A stretch of 64,000 nucleotides of DNA from the NCBI GenBank assembly GCA_037974665.1, contig CM075770.1:22307501-22371500 (forward strand), read 5' to 3'. The notes beneath the pieces are model-generated. The model saw only the letters and a program-made list of their open reading frames with translations, was not told the DNA's origin and ran no database searches. Positions 45,508 to 58,125 of this stretch are shown piece after piece. The first letter of the stretch is position 1; every line of letters begins with the position of its first letter. The DNA comes from Ehretia macrophylla. Its lineage: Eukaryota > Streptophyta > Magnoliopsida > Boraginales > Ehretiaceae. A program made the translations under genes and the position numbers.

Positions 45508-48500
45508 TAACTCCTTACGGATCAAAAGTTATGGGCACCGGAGCGACAGATACCTGGTCCCAAGCCCCACGCCCTCTGTTTGCGGGTCCAATCTCTACGT
45601 GAACCGAAGTTCTCTTGCCCAAGATGTCATGGGATTCGATAATAGAAATGTGATGGATTAGGTTGTCGTCCTTTTCGCGACTGACGACATACGATCCAGG
45701 ATGAAAAAATAGCGCAAAAGAAGAAAAGTGTCCCGAAACTGATGAAAATGTTCAATTTTGGGTTCGAAAAATAGGCATTGCCAAGCAAGCTAGCTGACCC
45801 CGTCATACAGCTCTCAGAGATATTTCCAACGGTATGCGGTGCACTACGTAACTCCTTACAGATCAAAAGTTATGGGCACCGGAGCGACGGAGACCTGGTC
45901 CCAAGCCCCAAGCCCTCGGTTTGTGGGCCAAGACTCTACGTGATGCGAAGTTGTCTTGCCCAAGGTGCCGTGGGATTCGGTAATAGAAATGTGAAGGATT
46001 AGGTTGTTGTCCTTTTCGCGACTCACGGTGTACGATCCGGGAAGGAAAAATAGTACAAAACAAGAAAAGTGTCCCGAAACTGATGAAAATGTTCGATTTT
46101 GGGTTCCAAAAAGTGGAGCAGTGCATCAGGCTTGCTGTCCCCGTCGTAGAGCTCTCGGAGAGCTTTCAACGGTATGTTTTGCACCGCGTAACTTCTTACG
46201 GATCAAAAGTTATGGAAACCGGAGCAACAGAGACCTGGTCCCAAGCCTCACGCCTCGGTTTACGGGCCCAGCCTCTATGTGAAGCGAAGTTGTCTTGCCC
46301 AAGGTACCATGGGATTTGGTAATAGAAATGTGTGGGATTAGCTTGTCGTCCTTTTCGCGACTCACGACGTACGATCTAGGACAGAAAAATAGCGCAATAG
46401 AAGAAAAGTATCCCGAAATTGATGAAAACGTTAGATTTTGAACTCCAAAAATTGGCGCAGTTGAACAAGCATACTGACCCCGTCGTAGAGCTCTCGTAGA
46501 GCTTTCCAACGGTATGCTGTGCGCTGCGTAACTCCTTACGGATCAAAAGTTATGGGCAAATGAGCGACGGAGACCTGGTCCCAAGCCCTACGCCCTCGGT
46601 TTGCGGTCCCTGCCTCTACGTGAAGTGAAGTTGTCATACCCAAGGTGTCGTGGAATTCGGTAAAAGAAATGTGGGGTATTTGGTTGTCGTCCTTTTCACA
46701 GCTGACGACATACGATCCGGGACGAAAAAATAGCGCAAAAGAAGAAAAGTATCCCGAAACTGATTAAAACGTTCTATTTTGGACTCTGAAAATATAGGCA
46801 GCCGAGCAAGCTTGCTCACCCCGTCGTAGAGCTCTCAGGGAGCTTTCCAATGGTATGCTGTGCACCGCGTAACTCCGTACGGATCAAAAGTTATGGGCAC
46901 CGGTGCGATAGAGATTTGGTCCCAAGCCCCATGCCCTCGGTTTGTGGGCCCAACCTCCACGTGAAGTGAAGTTGTCGTGCCCAAGGTGTCGTGGGATTCG
47001 ATAATAGAAATGTGATGGATTAGGTTGTCGTCCTTTTGCGCGGCTGACGACGTACGATCCGGGACGGAAAAATTGCACAAAAGAAGAAAAGTGTCCCAAA
47101 ACTGATGAAAACGTTCAATTTTGGACTCTTAAAACAGGCGCAGCCTAGCAAGCTTGCTGACTACTTCGTAGAGCTCTCGGATAGCTTTTCAACGGTATGC
47201 TGTGCACCGTGTAACTCCTTACGGATCAAAAGTTATGGGCACCGGAGCAATAGAGACCTGGTCCCAAGCCCCACGCCCTCGGTTTACTGGCTTAGCTTCT
47301 CCGTGAAGCGAAGTTGTGTTGCCGAATGTGTCATGGGATTCGGTAATAAAAATGTAATAGATTAGGTTGTCGTCCTTTATGCGGCTCACGACGTACGATC
47401 TGGGAAGGAAAAATAGCGCAAAAGAAGAAAAGTATCCTGAAACTGATGAAAACGTTTGATTTTGTACTCCGAAAAAAGGCGCAGCCAAGCAAGCTTGCTG
47501 ACCCTGTCGTAGAGCTCTCGGAGAGCTTTCCAATGGTATGCTGTGCGCCGCGTAACTCCTTACGGATCAAAAGTTATGGGCACAGGAGAGACAGAGACCT
47601 GGTCCCAAGCCCCACGCCCTCGGTTTGCAGGCCCAGCCTCTATGTGAAGCGAAGTTGTCTTGCCCAAGGTCCCATGGGATTCGATAATAGAAATGTGATG
47701 GATTAGGTTGTCATCCTTTTCACGTCTCACGACTTACGATCTGGGACAGAAAAATAGCACAAAAGAAGAAAAATGTCCTAAAACTGATTAAATCATTCGA
47801 TTTTGGGCTCCGAAAATTGGCACAGCCGAGAAGGCTGGTGCCCCCGTTGTAGAGCTCTCAGAGAGCTTTCAAACGGTATGTTTGTGCGCCGCGTAACTCT
47901 TTACGGATCAAAAGTTATGGGCAAAGAAGTGACGGAGACCTGGTCCCAAGCCCTACGCCCTCGGTTTGCTGTCCCAGCCTCTACATGAAGTGAAACTGTC
48001 ATGCCTAAGGTGTCGTGGGATTCGGTAATAGAAATGTGATAGATTAGCTTGTCGTCTTTTTCGCTACTGACGATGTACAATCCGGGATGAAAAAACAGCG
48101 CAAAAGAAGAAAAGTGTCCTAAAATTGATGAAAATGTTTGATTTTGGGATCCAAAAATGGGGCAGCCAAGGAGGCTTGCTAACCTCGTCGTAGAGCTCTA
48201 AGAGAGCTTTCAAACGGTATGTTGTGCGCCGCGTAACTCCTTACAGATCAAAAGTTATAGGCATCGGAGCGACGAACACCTCGTCCCAACTCCCTGCCCT
48301 CGGTTTACGGGCCCAGCCTTTATGTGAACCGAAGTTGTCTTGCCCAAGATGTATTGGGATTCGATAAAAGAAATGTGATGGATTAGGTTGTCATCCTTTT
48401 CGCTGCTGACGAAGTACGATCCGGGATGAAAAAATAGTGCAAAAGAAAAAAAGTGTCCCGAAATTGATTAAAAAGTTTGATTTTGGGATTCGAAAATAGG

Positions 48501-50958
48501 GCAGCCAAGTAGGCTTGCTGACCTCGTCGTAGAGCTCTCAGAGAGCTTTCCAACGGTATGCTGTGCGCCTCGTAACTCGTTACGGATCAAAAGTTATGGG
48601 CACCGGAGCGACGGAGACCTGGTCCCAAGCCCCACGCCCTCGGTTAGCGGGCCCAGCCTCTATGTGAAGTGAAGTTGTCATGCCCAAGGTGTCGTGGGAT
48701 TTGGTAATAGAAATGTGATGGATTAGGTTGTCGCCCTTTTCGCAGCTGACAACGTACGATCCGAGACGGAAAAACAGCGCAAAAGAAGAAAAGTGTCCTA
48801 AACTTGATGAAAACCTTCAATTTTGGACTCTGAAAACAGGCGCAGCCAAGCAAGCTTGCTGACTACGTCGTAGAGCTCTCGGAGAGCTTTTCAACGGTAT
48901 ACTGTGCGCCTCGTAACTCCTTGCGGATCAAAAGTTAAAGGCACCGGATCGACGGAGACCTGGTCCCAAGCCCCACGCCCTCGGTTTGCGGGCCTAGCCT
49001 TTACGTGAAGCGAACTTGTCTTGCCCAAGGTGCCATGGGTTTCGGTAATAGAAATGTGATGGATTAGGTTGTCGTCCTTTACACGGCTCACAACGTACGA
49101 TCCGAGAAGGAAAAATAGCGCAAAAGAAGAAAAGTATCCCGATACTGATGAAAATGTTCGATTTTGGACTCTGAAAAAAGGCGTAGCCATGCAGGCTTGC
49201 TGACCTCGTCGTAGAGCCCTCGGAGAACTTTCCAACGGTATGCTCTGCGTCGCGTAATTCCTTACGGATCAAAAGTTATGGGCACCGGAGCGACAGAGAC
49301 CTGGTCCCAAGCCCCACGCCCTCGGTTTGCGGGCCCAGCCTCTACGTGAAGTGAAGTTGTCATGCCCAAGGTGTCGTGGGATTCGGTAATAGAAATGTGA
49401 TGGATTAGGTTGTCGTCCTTTTCGCGGCTGATGACGTATGATCCGGGACGGAAAAACAGTACAAAAGAAGAAAAGTGTTCCAAAATTGATGAAAACGTTC
49501 AATTTTGGACTCTGAAAATAGGGGCAACCGAGTAAGCTTGCTGACTACGTCGTAGAGCTCTCGGAGAGCTTTCAAACGGTATGATGTGCACCTCGTAACT
49601 CCTTGCGGATCAAAAGTTAAGGGCACCGGAGCGACGGAGACCTGGTCCCAAGCCCCACGCCCTTGGTTTGCGGGCCTAGCCTCTACATGAAGCAAAGTTG
49701 TCTTGCCCATGGTGCTGTGCTATTCGGTAATAGAAATGTGATGGATTAGGTTGTCGTCCTTTACGCTGCTCACGACTTACGATCCGGAAAGGAAAAATAG
49801 CGCAAAAGAAGAAAAGTATCCCGAAACTGATAATAACGTTCAATTTTGGACAGCAAAAAAAGGCGTATCCAAGCAGGCTTGCTGACCCCATCGTAGAGCT
49901 CTCGGAGAGCTTTCCAACGGTAAGTTGTGCGCCACGTAACTCCGTACGGATCAAAAGTTATGGGCACCGGAGAGACGGAGACTCGGTCTCAAGCCCCATG
50001 CCCTCGGTTTACGGGCCCAGCCTCTATGTGAAGCGAAGTTGGTTTGCCCAAGGTGCCGTGGGATTCGGTAATAGAAATGTGATGGATTAGGTTGTTGTCC
50101 TTTTCGCGGCTCACGTCGTACGATCCGGAAGGAAAAATAGTGCAAAACAAGAAAAGTGCCCCGAAACTGATGAAAATGTTCGATTTTGGGCTCCAAAAAT
50201 AGGCGCAGCATAGCAGGCTTGCTATCCCCGTTGTAGAGCTCTCGGAGAGCTTTCCAATGGTATGTTGTGCACCATGTAACTCCTTACGGATCAAAAGTTA
50301 TGGGCACCGGAGCGACGGAGACCTGGTCCCAAGCCCCATGCCCTAGGTTTGCGGGCCCAGCCTATACGTGAAGCGATGTTGTCATGCTCAAGGTACTGTG
50401 GGATTCGGTAATAGAAATGTGATAGATTAGGTTGTCGTCCTTTTCGCGGCTCACGACGTATGATCCAGGAAGGGAAAATAGCGCAAAAGAAGAAAAGTGT
50501 CACAAAACTGATGAAAATGTTAGGTTTTGGGTTTCAAAAATTGGTGCAGCAGAGCAAGCTTGTAGCCCCTGTCATAGAGCTGTCGGAGAGCATTCCTACA
50601 GTATGTTGTGCACCGCGTAACTCCTTACAGATCAAAAGATATGAGCACCGGAGCGACGGAGACCTGGTCCTAAGCCCCACGCCCTCGATTTGCGGGCCAA
50701 GCCTCTGCGTGACGCGAAGTTGTCTTGCCCAAGGTGCCCTAGGATTCGATAATAGAAATGTAATGGATTAGGTTGTCGTCCTTTCCGTGGCTCACGACTT
50801 ACGATCCGGGACAGAAAAACAGCGCAAAAGAAGAAAAGTGTCCCGAAACTAATGCAAACGTTCAAATTTGGGCTCCGAAAATAGGCGCAGCCAAGAAGGC
50901 TTGCTGCCTCCGTCATAGAGCTCTTGGAGACCTTTCCAACGGTATGCTGTGCGCCACG

Positions 50959-50963
50959 TAACT
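50959..50963. other. Target site duplication of element B, left copy (TAACT)
   Basis: TAACT precedes the LTR start TGTCACG at 50964 and is repeated at 62955-62959. Confidence 0.95.
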
Positions 50964-53900
50964 TGTCACGCCCCAACCCGACCTATAGAGGTTAGACTAG
51001 AGTGTGATCTAAACATTCAAGTCATTCACGTACTTAATCGTTCATGAAGGTTTAATACTTAACGTTTAGCCTAAACTCCACAAATTCTCCGGAAAACCGG
51101 CAGCATAACGGCTGTAATTGGGCTTTTTAGTTTCACCTAATTCTCTAGACGCCTCAAAATTTCCAATCTCAATTTCATTTCCAACTAAGATTACTATTTA
51201 TCACCCATCGAAATGCCTACTAGTTATCTCGAAGCCTCGTTTGACTAATAACCTAGCATGATACTATGTCTCGTTTGTTTGTTAATCCTTGTTACAAAAG
51301 TACATGTTGATCTTAGCTTAACAATGAGTACCTGCTTAAGATTGGATAGATTCATTTTACTTAATCCTTTACCTGATACTTCATAAGCCTGTGATAGATA
51401 CTAACCAATAGCGATAGCAAAAACGACCATAAGAGTGTCTAACTAGTTATGATCAGTACAAGCCAAAATTAGACCCCAAATTACAACGGGGGTCATTTAC
51501 AATACAACAACAAGCAACATAAGAAATAGTCTTCAAGCAACACATTTTTTCACAAAATGGCCATAGTCAAGTAAGGCACGTAGGGCAAGCAATCATTCCA
51601 AGGAGTCATCAATAGACACGTTGTCCTCGGGTACCTGTTCCTAGTCTTCTTCACCTGAGATGATAAAAGAGGGTGAGTCCTTATGAACTCAGTGAGGGGG
51701 AACGAGAAATAAGTTTTGAAACTCCTTTTCCGGTTCAACTTATGAAAACTCTTTTTGCAAGCATGACATATATCACAAGTAAGTACGTAATGTAATGTAA
51801 AAGTAAAATAACACAATTACCCGTCTTTCCTCCCCGAGGTCCTCTAGGAACCAAGCGAGAGTACTCATACACATAGTGAAAATGATACGGTGAGCTTTTG
51901 CTCTCAGTTTACTTCCAGTATCAGTTGTTGTGGCCGGCTTCAAATCATCCACTTATCACGCCAAATGGGTGTACTCCAGATGTACCCAGAAATCCTACGA
52001 CCCAACTCTCCGAGGAAGTCTAGCCCCCAAGCGAGAGAGGAAATTGGACAATGGTATTCACGGTTGCACCGGCAAGCCCGATACCACCCGGTGTGCGTGA
52101 ACGCTACCATGCCAGAATGAAAGGTTGCAACCTTGTATGCAATGCACATTTATGACATTTAATATATCACATTAGGAGGACAACAAAGTAGGTTGCCTCC
52201 GAACAGTCATAAGATTGCACATTGACAAGTAAAAATGCGAGGCACGATATGACAGGTAATTCCACTCGTAAAGCACATGGAGTTATATGAATATTAAATG
52301 GGCAGCCATATAACGCATGTAAATCAAGTCATATAACTCATTTCGAAGTTCACGCAATCAAATAATAAGGTCATACAACATGCAACGACGTTTACGTGGG
52401 ACCGGGTGCAAGAAGGGTCTACTTGTCAATATGTAATCATCGGAATCACATTTAGGGCTATAAGGGAAACTACGGGCAGCCTACTAATCACATAATTAAA
52501 CACGATATCCATAGGATCAACACTTAGCGAGTTTTCCTAGTCATTAGGGTTTCAATTCATGCTCACCCATGCGATTAAGCCCCAAGTTGTCACGTAATTA
52601 AACTCAAGCCATGCATCGATTAATTAAAACACCCTCAAACATTCAAAACAGTCCACACAACATCCAAGTGCCACAATCCCAAGCATTTAATGCAACAAGA
52701 GAAGTTACAATAATTTTCAAAGCATATCACTAGATGAAAACCTCACTGCAATGGTCTGTATTCTCACAATCATTGAGACAAGCAAACAATCTCCAATTCC
52801 AATGAAAAAAATGTCAAATTAAATCTTAAGGAGTGAACTAAATCCAGAAACAAACCTCGCATTATTTGTAGTTCAGATTCAAGAGTTATACCCAAAACCG
52901 TGAGACTACGCAAAACTGTCCAGATTTGTACACATTTCAATACTTGTCGTTTTTGAGGACCTTAGGATCAGATTTATCCTTAGTATATTTCTGAAAAAAA
53001 TGTCCAGAACGGAAACATCTAGCAGCATACAAAATTTCATGCATTTTGGACATCATTTACTAAGTCAAAACTGGTTCGTTCTACAAGGACAGTGAATCTG
53101 CGAAAACCTGCTTCATTTTCCCAGATTTTCCAGATTTGGACACCTTACGATATTTTGCCATTTTGGAGACATTAGAGTCAAAATTGGCTTTGGCCTATTT
53201 CTGTGAAAAATGCTCCGAACTGGAAAAACTAGTCACCTACCAATTTTCATGCATTTTCAACATCATTTACCTGGTCAAAATCACTTCGCTCCAACAAGTC
53301 AGAAGACTGTCCATTTACGCGATTTCACCTATCTTCACATTCTAGCCAAATATCTTGCCATGCATGTTTACAAAAGCTCATGTACACACATATATCACAA
53401 GTACAGAGGTAAAAATAGACATTTAAAGGCATGCATGTGGTTTTTGAAAGCTTTTCAAGAGAATTTTAGCCCTCACCTTAGCAAGACAACAATGAAGATG
53501 CACAAAGCTCTTGGAGATGCACAAAATTGACTTTTCTCCTTGCTTAGCCGAGAGACAACTTGAGATTCTCTAATTCCTAGCTTAGTAACCATGTTCTTAG
53601 TATGTGCAAGTGGCCAGAACAAAAAGAAAATGAAATGGAAGCTATCAACATACCTATGCCGAAATGAAGGCTCTATGAGCTTGCATGCATGTCTTTTTGC
53701 ATTCTAGCTTGCTTGGTCGAGTTCCTTAGTGGCTCGAAGGTCTTGATGAACCTTAGGATGATGAGCTTAAGCTATGGAGTGTAGAATTGCAGCTAAGGCC
53801 GAGAGAGAGAGAAAAGAAATGAGAGAGAGAGTGAGAGAAAATGAGAAAAAGAGAGGAATTGAGATGTTTGTGAGGTATGGAGTGTTGTGTGTGAGTGTGT

Positions 53901-54549
53901 CGGCCTAGGGCCTTGAAAAATCTGAAATTCTCTTAGTCCTTGTGCAATCTAGAAATGTGAGGGAGCATGGAGTGCTTTGGTCGAGAAAGTGAAGCTAGGA
54001 AGGTGTGTTTCATTTCATTTTTTTATGCATTGTGTCATAAGCTTGTCTAGGAATGATTTTTGAATTATGCAAGCATGACAAAAGCTCCTACATGGTCGGC
54101 CAAGGCAAGCTCAATTCTGAATTTTTTTGTCTTGGTTGAGCAATATAATATTGTGTGTTTGGGATGTGCAAAAGAATAAGGAATAAAGAATAAAGAATGC
54201 TTAGCTTTTGGTGCAATTTTGTCTTCTAGTGAGTTGAATTAGCATTTTAATGTTAGTTAGTGGAGTTTGTAGGATTAATTAATGATCTAGTGCTTCGTGT
54301 AAGATGCTTTCTTGATTAGCGTGTGGGCACGCTTTCCTAGGTTTAGGGCATGCACTACGAGGTAAGGCACGAACTACGAGACAAATGCATATTTCCCAAG
54401 TAAATGCACGCAACCCTAAATGAATGCACGTAATTCAATGCAAGGCACATAGAACGAAACACGACTCTTAAACCTAGGTCAAGGCACGCAAATCTAGGTT
54501 AGGACAGATGAAACGAGGTATCACACGCAAATCGAAGTCGGGCCTCACA
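50964..54549 (-). repeat. LTR of element B, 3'-side in element sense, 3,586 bp
   Basis: It begins TGTCACGCCCC and ends GGGCCTCACA on the plus strand. It contains the 210-bp internal duplication (52920 and 53130), a GA-rich run (53800-53855) and terminal degenerate GGCACG repeats. Confidence 0.95.
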
Positions 54550-54562
54550 TCCTTCCCTCCTT
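54550..54562 (-). other. Polypurine tract of element B
   Basis: Element sense reads AAGGAGGGAAGGA directly before the LTR start TGTGAGG. Confidence 0.85.
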
Positions 54563-54589
54563 AAAAGAATTTCGTCCCGAAATTCGTTA

Positions 54590-54760
54590 TTACCTTTGAA
54601 ATAAAGCTGGATACTGCTGCTCCATCTGGTCTCGCCTTTCCCACGTCGCTTCTTCAACTCCATGGTGATCCCACAACACTTTCACCATCGACATAGATTT
54701 GTTGTACAACTCTCGATCTTGCTGGCCTTGGATCCGAATGGGCTTCTCTTCATAAGACAA
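54590..54760 (-). pseudogene. Chromodomain tail of element B integrase
   Basis: LSYEEKPIRIQGQQDREL is followed by MVKVLWDHHGVEEATWERR and MEQQYPALFQR with TAA at 54590. The domain itself has no stop in B, unlike in A, and its aromatic and acidic pattern (VKVLW...EEATWE) is preserved. It would bind modified histone tails and bias integration to heterochromatin, consistent with the satellite surroundings. Confidence 0.87.
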
Positions 54761-56061
54761 GTTCTCCCAAAGCTGCAACGGCTCTGGCTCCAAGATATGC
54801 GATGGATCAGGTTGATACTTCCGTAGCATTGAAACATGAAAGACGTCGTGAATATTGGAGAGGTTTTGGGGTAGTTCCAGGCGATATGCCAATTTGCCAA
54901 CCTTCTCAATTATCTCAAATGGTCCTACAAACCTCGGGCTTAACTTTCTACCCTTGCCGTGTTTAATCAGTCCCCTCCGTGGTGATATCTTCAAGAACAC
55001 CTTGTCGCCGACCTCAAACTCTAGACTCCGTCTCCGTCAGTCTGTATAACTTTTCTGCCTGCTTTGGGCGGTAAGCATCTATTTTCGGATGAGGTGGACA
55101 TTATCAACAGTCTTCATAAGTTCTAGTAGTAGGGTCGGGTCAAAAGTCTTCGTCTCACCTACTTCATTCCAGTAAATTGGGGATCGACACTTACGTCCAT
55201 ACAATGCCTCAAATGGGGCCATCCCGATAGTGGCCTGATAACTGTTATTATAAGCGAACTCCGCTAAAGGCAGATATTTCTCCCAACCTTTTTCGAAGTC
55301 TAAAACACACGCCCTCAGCATATCCTCCAGAATCTGAATAGTTCTCTCAGGTTGTCCATCCGTCTGAGGGTGAGAAGCCGTGCTGAAACTCAACTTTGTT
55401 CCCAAAGCTTCTTGCAATCTCTTCCAAAATCGGGAAGTAAAACGAGGATCCTATCTGATACAATACTCACAGGCATCCCGTGCAATCTTACAATATCCGC
55501 CACATACATATCTTCCAATTTCTCAGGACTATCCTCCTTGTTCATCGGTAAGAAGTGTGCTGACTTAGTCAATCTATCCACTATGACCCAAACGGCGTCA
55601 TGACCCTTTTGTGACCTGGGCAGGTCCATGACAAAGTCCATAGTTATATGTTCCCATTTCCATTGAGGAATCTCCAATGGTTGAAGTAAACCTGCCGGTC
55701 ATTGATGTTCTGCTTTGACTCTCTGGCAAGTCAAACACCGTGCCACAAACTCTGCAATCTCTCTCTTCATGTTATTCCACCAATAGTATTGCTTCAAATC
55801 CTGGTACATCTTTGTTCCGCCAGGGTGGATAGTGTATCTTGAATTATGGGCTTCTTCAAGAATCTTCTTTTTTAGCTCTGGCTCATTAGGAACACAAATC
55901 TGATTCCTAAACCTCCAAATACCATCATCATGAAACTTGAAATCTGTGTTTCTTTCTTTAATCTTCTGAAACTGTTGGTCCTTCTGTTGAGCTTCTCGCA
56001 ATTCAGACAACAAGGTCGATTGACCTTGTGTAGTGGCAAATAGTAATCCTTTTTGAGTCAA
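54760..56061 (-). pseudogene. Integrase region of element B
   Basis: The HHCC domain is visible (EEAHNSRYTIHPGG ... RCLTCQ). The catalytic Asp of TMDFVMDLP is at 55636-55638, Asp of IVSDR at 55453-55455 and Glu of QPERTIQ at 55346-55348. A C lost near 55450, right after the second Asp, shifts the frame. Stops at 55699, 55079 and 55037 add to the damage. GPFEIIEKVG and VFHVSMLRKY mark the C-terminal part. Confidence 0.92.
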
Positions 56062-56784
56062 TTATGGTTTCCACAAGAATGCTTCCTCTAACAACTCCTG
56101 CACCTTAACTTCCAGTTTTGCCATGATCGTTTTCCGACTTAAGGCATCTGCATCTACATTTGCTTTACCGGGCACATAATTGATTGTGCAGTTATAATCA
56201 TCCAAAAGCTCCATCCACCGTCTTTGCCTCATGTTCAACTCTGTTTGTGAGAACAAGTATTTCAAGCTCTTGTGATCAGTAAACACTTCGAACTTGTTAC
56301 CCCACAGATAATGTCTCCATTTCTTGAGTGCAAACACAATAGCCGCTAACTCCAAATCATGCGTCGGGTAGTTCAATTCATACGGCTTCGGTTTCCTAGA
56401 AGCATACGTAATCACTCTACCATTTTGCATAAACACACAACCCAGTCCTTCCTTCGAAGCATCGCTATAGATTACAAAGCCTTGACTCCCTTCAAGAAAT
56501 GCAAGAACGGGTGCAGTAGTCAATCTCTTCTTCAATTCTTGAAAGCTGTTCTCACACTTGTCATCCCACACAAACTTTGTTTTCTTTTGAGTGAGCTTTG
56601 TAAGCGGTCCTGCGATCTTTGAGAAATCCTTCACGAACCTCCGATAATAGCCGGCTAGACCAAGAAAACTCTGAACCTCCGTAACATTTTTCGGCTTCTT
56701 CCAAGACATCACTGCTTTTATCTTTGTTGGATCCACTGCTATTCCCTCTTGGGATATGATGTGTCCCGAGAATGCAATATGCTA
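56062..56784 (-). pseudogene. RT connection and RNase H region of element B
   Basis: After the TAG at 56782, the frame is open through [72 protein letters not shown] and [13 protein letters not shown] to [17 protein letters not shown], ending at a TAA (56062) that replaces Gln. The RNase H acidic residues are present. Unlike A there is no frameshift here. Confidence 0.92.
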
Positions 56785-58122
56785 CAACCAAAATTTGTAT
56801 TTGCTAAACTTCGCGTACAATTGATGCTCTCGAAGTTTCTGCAGTACCAATCGCAGATGTTGTTCATGCTTAGCCTCGGATTTCGAGTATACCAAAATAT
56901 CATCAATGAAGATCACCACAAATTGGTCCAAGTAGGGTTGGAACACCCTGTGCATCAAGTCCATAAAAGCTGCAGGGGTATTAGTTAGCCCAAACAACAT
57001 CACCACATATTCATAATGCCCATATCTCGTCCTGAAAGCCATTTTAGGCACATCCTCCTTTTTGATCCGCAACTGATAGTACCCTTGCCTCAAGTCGAGC
57101 TTCGAATACACTTTCGCTCCTTGAAGTTGATCAAATAACTCGTCGATCAGTGGAAGTGGGTATTTATTCTTGACGGTCACTTGGTTCAATCCTCGGTAAT
57201 CGATGCATAGCCTTAACGTTCCGTCTTTCTTCTTTACAAATAGGACTGGTGCACCCCATTGAGAAGAACTTGGTTGAACAAACCCCTTCTTCAACAATCC
57301 TTGCAATTGGTCTTTCAGTTCTTGTAGCTCGGCTGGTTCCATACGATAGGGAGCTTTAGATATTGGCTGGGTGTCAGGCAGTAATTCTATAATGAACTCG
57401 ATCTCCCGATTTAGGGGTAAATCGGGCAATTCTTCTGGAAACACATCCGCATAATCTTTAATCACTGGCATCTCCTCCAACTTAGCTTTGTCCGACGACT
57501 TGTTGATGAGGTAAGCTAAGTATCCACTACATCCTTTTCTTAAGGACTTCACTGCTTTCGTAGATGAAATGATGGAACTCCCGGTGAAGTCTCTTCGACC
57601 CATTACCTCTAATATTGGTTGACCAGGTATCTGGAATGTTACAATCTTCGTTCGGCAATCTAATTGGGCATGATGCTTTGCCAACCAGTCCATCCCTAAG
57701 ATGACTTCATAGTCTCGAAAGGGTAATACAATAAGATTGGCTGAGAATTCCCTATCTTTAATTTGAATTTTACATGCTTTACAAGCTGAGCGAGTAACAA
57801 GTTTAGAACCCATTGGAGTACCAACTTCTACTTCGTAAGGCAAACATACAACTCGTATTTTCACATGTTGCACACATAAGGGAGTAATAAATGAATGAGT
57901 AGCGCCTGGATCAATTAGCACCATAACAGGTTGATTCAGTATCAAGAATGTACCTTCAACAACAGCAGTCTCCTCTGGAAGTTCCTCGCACTCAATAGCA
58001 TAAGCTCGGGCCTGAACTCTAGGAACTGTAGTCTTGCCTCTACCAGCTGGTTGAACTTGATTTTGTCCTCCTTGCCATTTAGGGCAATCCTTGATCTGGT
58101 GCTGATCACTGCCACACTGCAC
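56785..58122 (-). pseudogene. Protease and reverse transcriptase region of element B
   Basis: Open through [15 protein letters not shown], the protease motif [19 protein letters not shown], and the RT blocks [34 protein letters not shown] and FIDD at 56899-56910. The Gln that is a stop in A (20521) is intact here. MLFGLTN replaces the usual MPFGLTN. The run ends at a TAG (56782) where A has QQIAFLG. All visible catalytic Asp residues are present, but the flanking gag and integrase stops mean that no functional polyprotein is expected. Confidence 0.93.
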
Positions 58123-58125
58123 AAA

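Larger units (their letters stand above)
40503..50963. repeat. Satellite array block 3, ~31 monomers of ~341 bp
   Basis: It resumes at monomer position ~114 and runs in phase to the TAACT at 50959-50963 before element B. Starts include 40731, 41072, 41413, 41752, 42093, 42433, 42774, 43115, 43456, 43797, 45162 and 45508. A variant pair recurs together at 40731/41072, 43115/43456, ~46878/47214, ~48576 and ~49260: first a monomer with GCGGCTGA.GACG and TTTTGGACTCTGAAAA, then one with CGTCCTTTACGCGGCTC and an AAAAAAGGCG run. This indicates higher-order organisation. Confidence 0.97.

Noticed and set aside
6962-50963. CRISPR-like array because of regular spacing
   Set aside because: The whole 341-bp unit repeats without spacers, and the setting is a plant nuclear repeat.
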